A stretch of DNA of 64,000 nt, from positions 26,966,906 through 27,030,905 of the forward strand of contig OZ025206.1 of the NCBI GenBank assembly GCA_964019055.1, in the 5' to 3' direction. Below are positions 1 to 10,100 of the stretch, piece after piece. Both the position numbers and the translations under genes were made by a program. The notes below the pieces were generated by a model. That model saw nothing but the letters and a program-made list of their open reading frames with translations, was not told the DNA's origin and made no database searches. The number at the start of each line of letters is the position of its first letter. Within the stretch, counting starts at the first letter, position 1. The DNA is from Anthopleura xanthogrammica (lineage: Eukaryota > Cnidaria > Anthozoa > Actiniaria > Actiniidae).

Positions 1-371
1 CGCGTAGATAGATTATTTCGAGGATTATAAGATTTTCCATTAAAAATAAATAAAATTAATCTTTTCTTATAATATTACTAGAATTATTATTTAAATACTA
101 TAAAAAGTAATTGATTGTAATATGACCGCATTTTCAAGTGCGTGAACACCCTGGGTCATACAGATTTTGAACTCAACCACGTCAGTACAAAACTCAAGAT
201 TTTTATTTACGACTCTTTCTTTTTATAGTATCTATAAATATTCTAGAGCATACGGAGCGCCGAGTCAAGCACTTTAGATAAGACTTAATTGTTTTTCATC
301 GTGTGTATATTGAACTAAAAAAAAATGACGGAAATGGAAGTGAATTGAGACATAATAAACCTCCAAACAAG

Positions 372-506
372 GGTAAAAAGCTGAAGCTGAAACGGCTGGA
401 AGCTGAAGAAGCGGAAAGAGTTGCTGAAAGAGCTGAAACTTCAGAAATTCAATACATTTTATTATACTCGAATTTTTGTACCAGAATCAACATCATATAG
501 ATTCCA
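372..506 (+). repeat. Left terminal inverted repeat of the MULE
   Basis: Matches the reverse complement of 6538-6687. The inner part, from TTGCTGAAAGAGCTGAAACT inward, is almost base-perfect over 80 bases. The outer part is a run of CTGAA/GCTGAAA words that differs more between arms. The arm carries a copy of the 3' end of the transposase reading frame, so the small open frame here is not a gene. Confidence 0.85.
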
Positions 507-650
507 AAAAAAAAAAAAAAAAAAAAAAAATAGGCCTAATTCACCCTAATTTAGGCCGAAATTTATTGTAACGTTGATCAAGTTACTTGTGCTGGAAGAT
601 GCAACGTCGTTTCCTCAGCAACGAGCTGCTTATTGGTCAACAATGCCGCT

Positions 651-700
651 CGGGTCGCGGTAAAAAGCTGAAACTGAAACGGCTGAAAGAATTGAAAGCT
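651..700 (+). repeat. Extra copy of the MULE outer repeat
   Basis: Begins CGGGTCGCGGTAAAAAGCTG and matches the outer end of the right arm (reverse complement ending at 6687) better than the arm at 372 does. It has the same orientation as the left arm. Either it is the real left end of the element and 372-506 is a relic of another copy, or the arm is internally duplicated. Confidence 0.7.
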
Positions 701-1299
701 GAAAGAGCTGCACCTACGATAAAGTCAATATATAGGTTTTTCATTATACTTCTTCGTCGGGACTTCCGCTGGCGTCTCTGAACGGGTAAGTTAACAGCAT
801 TATTTAATTCTAAAGAATTTGTAATACCTATATATTTATTTAGAATATATATGGTTCATGTACTGTCTAGTAACGAATCTGGTTTAACATGCTTTATTTG
901 CTAGGATATAGATAGTACTATTGATGTTCAGTTCCTTTAAATGAACTCTTGCGCCAACAGAAGTTTTTCATGTCCGAGGCCGTTTGTTCTGTACAAAATC
1001 TGCTGTGCAAACTTGATAATATGTATAAACCAGCCACCATCATCGAGTTTTACAAATTGTAATATTCATTAGATTTTTTAGAAGCAGGAGTTACATTAAA
1101 GAATTGTGACAGATCCTATAGTCCCGATACTTGGATAATATTCAGTACAAATATCACATTAATTTAGTCAACATGAACTAGTGCTGCGAACAAGCGAACT
1201 TCTAAGACAATTTGCATTTAGTAATAATGTATATGAATGGTATCACAATCTTATATTTGTGTAGGTTTTAAACCGTCTGGTTTGAGTGTACGTGGAACA

Positions 1300-1383
1300 A
1301 TGTCTGGAAAAGATCAGCACAAGAAGGTAAATGCCAAGGTCTTTATTCAACATCTTAAAACAAACGTTTAAGTTTACATGTAA

Positions 1384-1481
<98 letters not shown>

Positions 1482-2434
1482 TATAAATAGATAATTTAGG
1501 TAAATATATGACTAAAATATATAGATAAAATGTTAAAATATTTGACTAAGAATTAGAAAAGAGACATCTGTTTACAAAGCATTTTTTTAAATCGTTCGGT
1601 TTTAACCTTGGGTAGAATAAAGGGGTGCCCCCTGGGCCTTAATTGCCTTTTCCTTTTTGGAGGTAATAGATCTTTTAAAGGATTATTTGTAGACTTGGTG
1701 ATCTTCAACCACAGCCGAGCACTATCGCTCTTCTTAATTAACTCTTTTATAGCTATTGTAAACTTAATATAACCAAATTATAACCATAAGGGACGGAACT
1801 GTAGATAACTTTGGGGTAGGGGGGTGGGGGGTGAAGCCGGTGGCACGCAGAGGGATTCGGACATGATATCTGGAAAAACAGACCACATAAATACCCATAA
1901 ATACGAGATATTTTGGGGGTGTAATGGCTTGCTCGATATTTTTGGGGATTACGCAAGCCTCCTCCCCCTCTCTCCCATTTGTTCCTTCTGCAGGGAGCAA
2001 ACCTTATCCAATGGCGTATTAGAGTTTTATACTTATATGGCTTGTTGTTTTTTTTTATTGTGATTCGATTCGAGGGGAAGGAGGGGTGGGGGGGGGGGGA
2101 GGAAAAAGGGGGTCAGCCGGATTAGGAAAGGAATGTCTTGAAAATGAAGAGAGCAGTGACGTAATTCCTCAGGGGCTTGCTGATATTACGGCTCTTTCCT
2201 AGAATAAAGCAGGTGGCTTGCAATCAGAGAAAATATAACCCTAAGATATTGTTTTCCTTTTCCTCCTCAGGAAGACGTTGATGTCATTGTTATTTCAGAC
2301 GAAGAGGCCGACAATAAGTACGACTACGTATATTAGATTTTGAATCTAGATACATAGCTAAAATAATCCTGATTATAATATTTTCTGTCTGTCTGTCTGT
2401 CTGTCTTTCTGTCTTTCTGTCTTTCTGTCTGTCA

Positions 2435-2509
<75 letters not shown>

Positions 2510-3963
2510 ATTCTGTTTGTACGTATGTTATTCAGCATGGATGGACAGACGGACACATGAACGCATGGGTGGAAAGTGTAAAGGAAGCATGCTTCTCATG
2601 TCAGATATCGTTTTGTAGGTCAAACGATCGTTTAAGCCAAGACGACAGACAAGACTGTGATTCTGATGACGATTCAATTCAATACAAAAGGTATAGATGA
2701 ACTGCTCTAAATAATTGGGGTTTATATGTTGTCCGTCTCTATTTGTCTGCGCCTTTCCAGCTGATCTGAAAAAGTGACGTAACAATGACGTCACTGCAAA
2801 ACTGAGGTATCATGAACTGGCGAAATTTGACTCATAAAAGTTTATATCTGAGATAAATCTAGATTTTCAGGAGAGGTTTTTGATATTTTGAAAATATTTA
2901 CTATGATATTCATCATTGAGTGGGGGAAATAAAATAAAGAAATAACCGTTTCCCGAGTAACTGGGCACTAGAGATGACACCTCAGTTTTGCAAATTCTCT
3001 AGTTTCTGATTGGATAATATGTTTTCTCAGATCAGCTGGTTGTGTCTGTGTGTCTTTCATTCTCTATAAGGATACCAGACTGGAAAAAATAACTTTACTT
3101 AATTGACCATTGTTTTTTTGTAGATACGATGGAGAATGGTACAATAATGAAAAAAAGACGCCCGTTTTTAAATGGAGCGGAAAAAGGTTTCAAGAGGGCA
3201 ACAAACTGTGTAAATACTTGCTTGAGCCAGCGGACCCAGATACAATATGCACAGCTGTCCCTCGGAACGTTGCTCACAATACGACATTCTTGTTGGACGT
3301 GGAAAAGCTAAGCCATCATGACGACTGGAAGTCCGATGATATGGGTGTGTGGAAACACAATGGAAAGCATGGTTCTACACTTGCACTTTTGAAAGGCGGT
3401 TTTATAGACGTCGGAGTGTCCTCCCCTTCTAAAACAATTGCTACCTACAAACTGTCGAAACGTTACTACAAGAACAAGAGTAACCAAGCTGTGAGGAAGT
3501 GCGTTAGCTGGCTAGAAGGTATTGACAGACTTTTGTTAATATTGATCATCATTGTCATTATCGATATCGTCATCATCGTTCAGCAGCAACCCCAATCACC
3601 ACCATCAGCACTATCCTTATCACTACTTTATAACTATTATCATCATCATCGTCTTCAACATCAACATCATATATCATCATCATGACCACCATCATCATCA
3701 TCATCCGGCAATATCATCAATATATTAAGTAGTAATCTTAATTTAAAAAGCTTATTATCAATATCATCATCATCTTCTTCAACATTATCATCTTCTTCAA
3801 CATTATCATCATCGCCAACATAATGATCATCATCATAATCATCATCATCATCGTCATCAACAACAAGGCATTCACAACATCATTACCATCATCATCATCA
3901 TCATCATCAACATCATCATAATCGTCATCATCAACATCATCATCATTATCACTACTTTATAAC

Positions 3964-4022
<59 letters not shown>

Positions 4023-6584
4023 ACATCATCATCCTCATTTTTGAAATGTTCCTTTATAGGGAACCCAGATTTGATATGCATACAATACGTCTTTCAAGAT
4101 GGTGAGATTGCCCTAAAGTCACTCCCACATGGAAACGCCAAGCACGATAATAGGGCTTACGTCCGTACCAAGGAGAGTACGAGGGTTCAGTTGCTAGAAA
4201 AAAGTGCTTCCCATACACCAAAAATGGCTTACCAAACGGTGAATGAACAAATGGGGGGAATTGTTCAGGCAACCTCCATCAGCGACCTTCCAAGAGGGAA
4301 AGAACAGGCTAGATATCTCAAAAGAAAGCATTCAGACAACACCAACACGATCGACTCTCTAGTGGTGATGCTCGGCGAGAAATGCAAACGACAACATTTA
4401 TCAAGACACGAGGAGCTCTATATACAGGAGGTTATCTGTGCTCCTGAGCTACGGTTCGTTTTGTGCTTCAAATGGCAAATCGAGGAGATAATTCTCTTCT
4501 GTACAAATCCGAGAAAATTCACCATACTTGGAGCTGATACAGCCTTCAATTTGGGAAGATTTAACCTGACGGTCACGACCTACCAAAATCTCAAAGTTGT
4601 AGACAAAAAAACTGGAAAGCACCCGATTATGATTGGGCCTGTTTTCATGAGCCCAACAAAATCCTACGATGCATTCCATTATTTCTTCTCGAAAATGGTA
4701 GGACTTTCTCAAGATTGCGCCAACATAATGGTATTTGCTACGGACGGCGAAGAACAACTATCTAAAGCCATGCAGCGTGCCTTTCCGCGAGCTATCCATC
4801 TTAGGTGCTTTGATCATTTTAGGGAAAATTGCATCGCGAAACTACGAAAGTCTAACGTACCTGACACAGAAATAAAGCTCTTTCTCAATGACATATTTGG
4901 TCGCAGAATTGAAGATGTATTCGAGGGAGGTGAGTAACAAATTATTCTTCATTTAGTGTAGACATTCTGGCCGCTAACTGATCTCATATGTGTGCAAATA
5001 TTGCATAGCGTAAATTTGTAGTATTGAGGAAGCTCATCTAATAAGAAAGAGAAAATAAAAAAATAGAACAAACGATAGACAAAATTAGCTGTTGTACGTA
5101 CTTATATGTGCATGCACATTGACGTTGTCACATGCAGGGATCGGAAATTCCATTTTTATCTTGAATCTAATCAACTAACTGCGGATTGTTTCTCTGCAGG
5201 ACTTGTTGATTCTATCAGTGAAGAGGATTTTAAAGTGAAGGTGATGTCTTTAGAGGAATCATGGAACGAAAGGGAAAGGAAGTATTTACCTCCCAAACAA
5301 CAGCCGTCTTTCTATGAATACTTTATTGAAAGGGTAAGTTTTGAATGAATTAAAGAATTTGCATTGTAGTCTTCGTCTATCCTGCTTTTGCAGACTCGAT
5401 TTTTTTACGCCCCATAGAAAAATTCGCCAAAAATCCATCCATCCATCCCTCCCTCCCTCCCTCCCTCCCTCCCTCCCTCCATCCGTCCGTCCGTCCGTCC
5501 GTCCGTCCGTCCGTCCGTCCGTCCGTCCGTCCGTCCATCCATCCATCGGCATCCATCCACCCACCCATCCATCCACCCATCCATTCATTTATTCATTCAT
5601 TCATTTGGACCTTTTTATACATTCAACATGGCGGTTTTTTTATTTTCTCTGTTATCGTCATCCTCGATATTTATTATTATCATTATGTGATTTCTAGATT
5701 GAAATGATGTCCGCAAATATGCTTAAGGAGGTTCGAGTAAATGCTGGTCTTGTTGATCCCCCATCCCAGTATTCCACAAATACCCCTGAGTCAGCCAAAA
5801 CCTTAATCCAAAGGGCTGTGTCATTCAAAGAGTTGGAGATGGCAGATTTCTGTTCTAAGATGGAGGAAATTGTACGACACCAAAGGTCTGATACTGAAAA
5901 TGCAATCATAAACAAAGGGCCGTATAAGCTTGCTGCAACCCACCAGAACTTCCAAAGAGAGACAGACGAATGGTTCAGAATGAACACGAGACAGAGGAAA
6001 TCACACCTGAACAAGTTTCACGCGTCGGTTTTAATCCCGCGGGAGAAGGCAAAAAAATAGATAGCTCATCATCCGTTGCGAATGCTAGTAGTGTTCTGTC
6101 TGTCGCTGTATTGGATGCGGGTATAAGCAACATTCCCGTTATGTCTCTGGAGAACATGTACCGCAAGGCTGAGGAAAAGCTCTCCTGTCCAGATGCAATA
6201 ATTCATGCCCCTGGCTACGATTGGAACTCATTCATGGTGGAGAGCAGCACAAACAATCGTCCCCACTTCGTTACACACGACACCAAGACAAATAAAATGA
6301 CATGTGACGACTGCCCTGCCTGGACGTCATTCAAGATATGTAGCCACACGCTTGCTGTCGCCGAGAAAATCGGCAAATTGAGAAGTTTTTTCCTGTGGCA
6401 TGCTAAAATGGCCCCATCAGCAAATCTTACATCATTTGTAACATCATACAGTAGAAAAGGCGTGGGGGGGGGGGGGGACAAGTCAGCGACCTCAAGGCGC
6501 AGAGGGGGGTGTTGTAACGTTATTCCTAGGCAAAAAGTTTTGGATTCACATGATGTTGATTCTTGTACAAAAATTCGAGTATAA
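1300..6584 (+). CDS. Mutator-like transposase, spliced, with putative -1 frameshift
   Basis: Exons 1300-1326, 2271-2317, 2619-2690, 3124-3518, 4060-4929, 5200-5333 and 5698 onward join in phase. The in-frame stop at 6058-6060 gives 635 aa; slipping -1 on the A7 run at 6051-6057 continues to 6584 (about 810 aa). Seen: a valine/isoleucine-acidic stretch VIVISDEE near residue 14, like a SUMO-interacting motif; a W/K/Y-rich region in exon 4 that may bind DNA; a catalytic core with ADTAFNLG (near residue 339), TDGE (near 409) and CFDHF; and, after the shift, a SWIM finger with CDDC followed by CSH. Known: MULE transposases combine a DDE core with a SWIM finger and cut and paste DNA. The upstream frame extends to the stop and the downstream frame resumes family-like sequence, so decayed pseudogene, programmed shift and an unseen intron are all possible. 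Confidence 0.75.
1387..1482. repeat. (TAA)n microsatellite
   Basis: Almost pure ATA/TAA trinucleotide repeat inside the first intron of the transposase gene. Confidence 0.95.
2385..2512. repeat. (CTGT)n microsatellite
   Basis: Tandem CTGT with a few CTTT and CAGT variants, in intron 2 of the transposase gene. Minus-strand open frames here are low-complexity artefacts. Confidence 0.95.
3540..4034. repeat. (ATC)n microsatellite tract
   Basis: About 500 bases dominated by ATC/CAT trinucleotides, purest at 3966-4032. It makes up nearly all of the intron between transposase exons 4 and 5. Confidence 0.95.
5431..5606. repeat. Compound tetranucleotide repeat
   Basis: Successive blocks of CATC, CTCC, GTCC, CATC/CACC and ATTC tetranucleotides, in the last intron of the transposase gene. 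It gives long but meaningless open frames on both strands. Confidence 0.95.
6051..6057 (+). other. Candidate -1 frameshift heptamer (A AAA AAA)
   Basis: In the incoming frame the bases read GCA AAA AAA TAG, so the seven A's sit exactly in X XXY YYZ phase with a stop codon directly after. A -1 slip gives ATA GAT AGC and opens the frame that encodes the SWIM finger. Bacterial insertion sequences use similar A-runs. A single-base loss from an A8 run would look the same. Confidence 0.45.
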
Positions 6585-6687
6585 TAAAATGTATTGAATT
6601 TCTGAAGTTTCAGCTCTTTCAGCAACTCTTTCAGCCCTTTCAGCTCTTTCAGCGTCAGTTCAGTTTCAGCCTTTTACCGCGACCCGG
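6538..6687 (-). repeat. Right terminal inverted repeat of the MULE
   Basis: Inverted partner of 372-506. It overlaps the last codons of the transposase: the stop TAA (6582-6584) overlaps a polyadenylation-like AATAAA (6583-6588), so gene end and transposon end are fused. The outer end reads CTTTTACCGCGACCCG. Confidence 0.85.
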
Positions 6688-7113
6688 AAAAATAATCATT
6701 CAAAATATAATTTTATGATATAATATAATTTTCAAAAACAATTTTAGTTGTGCAGGTTGAGGTAAAATAATAAAATAAGGGACTGGTCATAAAGTAAGGG
6801 GGGGTGGGGGGGGGGGGGCTGCAAAACTAGAATTGAATAAGCATTTTTTTATGCTGGCCCATTATTAAATGCGGTTGAAAAAGTGATGACCCATCCACAG
6901 CTATGCAATTACAAGTTTGGCGTTCCCGGCTTCACATCTCCCTGAACGCACCTCTACCTTGCACTCCCACATATTTTTCCCCATGTCTAATCTCATACAG
7001 TGCAAACAATAGAGGTGCAATTTTGGTAGTGAGAATCGGTTACCATTCTTCTCAAAGCTTCACCTCAATAATCATCTTTTTGTAATTTACTTTAATCTTT
7101 TTTTCCAGATCCC

Positions 7114-10100
7114 ATGGGAACAGTTGATCCAGCCATTCGAGACAGGCTTCTATCAGCCATCAATGAACTGACCGTACTCGGTCCAGGTGTCCCCAGACAC
7201 CAGGATCGAATACAATCACAGCAAACGGCTTCAAGGTCCAGGTCAACACGAACAACAAATCGAGCCAAAAACGAAAGATTAGCCCCAAATGCAGGTTTGT
7301 GTGAGGTTAATCGTGAACTTTGGCGAAAAGGCTCCCCCCTCGACATTCTCCTGCAGAAGTGTTGCAAAACTTCAGCAAACAGATTGAAGAAACTTGCCTA
7401 ATAAACAATAAGTAATAACGCTAATAAACTTCATAGACTTTTTGAAAAATTACACGATACCATGAAGAATTAGCTCAGTTTCAATAAGCAATATTGAAAA
7501 AGTATTCAATCTTAAAGAAAAATTGACTTTGCGCATTGAGTCCAAAGTAACCATCCACTAAAAGGGTCCTAAAAGTTGAAGTTAATGTAACGAAGTTTTT
7601 CACGGTAATTTTGCTAAAGGATTTTGCTTTTTAAACCATCGACCTTACAGTGCTAGCAATTTGAAAAGATTTAAGCTGCTAAGCTACTGTACCTCATTGT
7701 ATACGGCCCAGAATATATATGCTGAAACCTTGTGGTCTAAATTTTTCTAAATTCGTTTTTTAAGTCAGTTTTTCCAGGCAGAAAAGCAACGAAAAAACAC
7801 TATTTTTTTTTCAAATCAAGAAACCAGGCCCTAGAAAATATCCTCTAATCTCTTAGTAAGGTTTAAAGAACGGAGTAAGACCTCAAAAATAAGATTTAGT
7901 AGTTTTAGGTGAGCTAACTTGACAAGGTTTGATCTTGCCTGACTGTGAATGACAGGAGCTCATTCTCGCATGTTTAATAGAAGCGAGTTAGTTTTTGTTC
8001 TCGAGCGTTGAAGTCTGGCTTCTAGATTTCACTGAACAAAAGCAATAAGTCTTGTATTATAATCATGAATTAATTGATATCGACCAAATGCTGGATTCCT
8101 TGCATAATATTTGAATGTCTAATTCATGGAGCATTCATCCTTTGATTGAGGCGAATCTCTTGTAATTGAAGTAAGATTATTTGTACTACAAAACAAGCCT
8201 AATCGACTAAAGTAATAATGAGGTTTCTCCACATTAGACTCAGGATTTCCTAAAAGCAAAAACTAATCAAAATTAAGATTATTCGATAGATAAATAGCTC
8301 TCTATTTCATGAAATGTTCACTCAAAAATCTTAGGCTTTCCTTATGGTACCGGACGAATTTATAACCGTTCAAGAAGTTATACATTTAGGCGTTCCGTTT
8401 ACAAGGAACTGTGCTACAGGACAAAAATTCAAACGCCTAGCCCTACAAATTAAAGAGAAGGTTCCGTGTAAATGGTATGGAATGGTCACATTTTTGAACA
8501 GTTGAAAATTCGTTCTATATAAGGTCAGCCTTAGATAATTTACGGCTTTCGGGGACTGAATACATATAATTCAAGTCAACAAATTGTACACTTGTCCAAC
8601 ATAGCTGTATAGCGATTTGAAACTCGAATAATAACAGTATAACATACAGAATATTTAGCTAATATTGTAAACATTTTTCTTTTTTCAACATGGCTGATTA
8701 ATTTATTTTTTTTTAGCTGCTCAAGGAAAGACAGTCAAATCTCTCCAACTGAAGCAAGCTTCATGTTCTGAACCACATGTTACTCATGGCGTGCTAAGGG
8801 AAAAGATCAAATACAGAACAGGTGCAGCCTCTACGAATCCAGAAAAGGTTCGAAAAACAGTAATTTAGTTATGATAAAGTGAAGGGTTTGAGTGTTGAAT
8901 GTGATGGTCTAGGAGAGAGAGAGGGTTTGAAGTTGTGTGTACTTGTTTACTACACTTGTTTTCATTTGAGCATTTATGAAGCCATGCATCTTCCAAGAAT
9001 GTCTTGTCTAGTTAGTAGAATAGCAGTGATTACACGCGATAACACGAAGCAATTTTCTCTGCAACTTTTCTCACAACGGCGTTGCGTCACAAGTTGCAAG
9101 AGGTTTACACTTTGCAACGGAGAGCAATCGCTGCTAAAAGTAGAAACTAATTCTAATTTCCGCAACGATTGCTGCCACTTGTCTCGTTTTTCAAATTTAG
9201 TGTACTGTAGGTTACACGCCGCAATGCAACCTATATTGCAACGCCTATTCGAGACGAATTGCACTACAAATTGCTCCATGTAATCTCGCCTTAATTCAGG
9301 ATCATCGGAGTGCTTGCCGCGTGACTAGACGCTTATGTGTCGCAGCATTCTAATTAGATGGAACGTTTCCTGGAATGCTATGATTGTATGATAATGAGGG
9401 TCCACCATTCCCTACGGCAACCGCACATGGTCGGAGAATATGAAATCTTCCATAGCAATACAGTAGTACTAATTGGCAATTGCTTTTCAGTTGCTAATAC
9501 TATAGATGGACGTTATGTTTATAAACATTGCCACGCATTGTGATATGTTAATGTGCCAACCATTATAATAATAGGTTTTATCACTTTGCTTTATTGGATT
9601 GTCCAATAGATTTCTGGTTGGCAATTAAAATAACAATTCGGTTAGCAACCAAAACAAATTTCATCATCGTACGCTTATCTATTTTGCATCCAGTTGCATT
9701 CATTTAACTTGTTCAATCATTTTAGGGGAATGTAATAGTTTTTGCTAAAGTTCTTCATCAAGAGACAGAATACAAGACGCTACCAATTACGTACCTGACG
9801 ACGAGGTGAGAATAATAGCAATAACTGTTATATATTAAATCTCGCTATCTGAGTGGTTGATTTCACATGCATTATAAGAGAACACAGCACGCGCGCGTAT
9901 TTGCATCTTATAGAGAAAAAAAATTAAAAACTTGCTCGCTGTGCTGTGTTCAGCTATAAAGCACTTGGGGATTGCCAGAACATTCGAGAGGTGTTGGGAA
10001 ACACTCCACTACGTGTCGTACTCCTGCTAACATTTCTCTCGTGTTTTGCCAAACCCTGCGCGCTTTATAGCTGCACACAGCACGCACGTGCGTTTTCTAT

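Larger units (their letters stand above)
372..6687 (+). mobile_element. Mutator-like (MULE) DNA transposon
   Basis: A transposase gene with a MULE-type catalytic core and a SWIM zinc finger lies between long inverted repeats. The left arm (372-506) matches the reverse complement of the right arm (6538-6687); the inner 80 or so bases are nearly identical. A further direct copy of the outermost 50 bases lies at 651-700, so the true left end could be 372 or about 651. The arms carry repeated GCTGAAAGAG-type words, which could be transposase binding sites (inference). I could not find a matching 8-11 bp target duplication at either candidate boundary. Introns of the element are filled with microsatellites. 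Confidence 0.8.

Noticed and set aside
303..781. Two short open frames with KKLKLKRLKE-like peptides
   Set aside because: They are read-throughs of the MULE terminal repeats (GCTGAAA words), and their similarity comes from the repeat, not from a protein.
2290..2556. Minus-strand frame of repeated TDRQ
   Set aside because: Pure translation of the CTGT microsatellite.
3872..4081. Poly-Asp open frame
   Set aside because: Translation of the ATC repeat tract.
5286..5697. Open frames on both strands rich in Pro-Ser or Gly-Arg
   Set aside because: Translation of the compound tetranucleotide repeat in an intron.
6585..7113. Continuity of the MULE gene with the Ras-association/PDZ gene
   Set aside because: The transposase ends at a stop in the terminal repeat, and the next exon has its own acceptor and different domain content; they are separate genes.
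8879..9283. 134-codon plus-strand and 101-codon minus-strand frames
   Set aside because: Overlapping frames in a fold-back repeat; no protein motif, no splice context.
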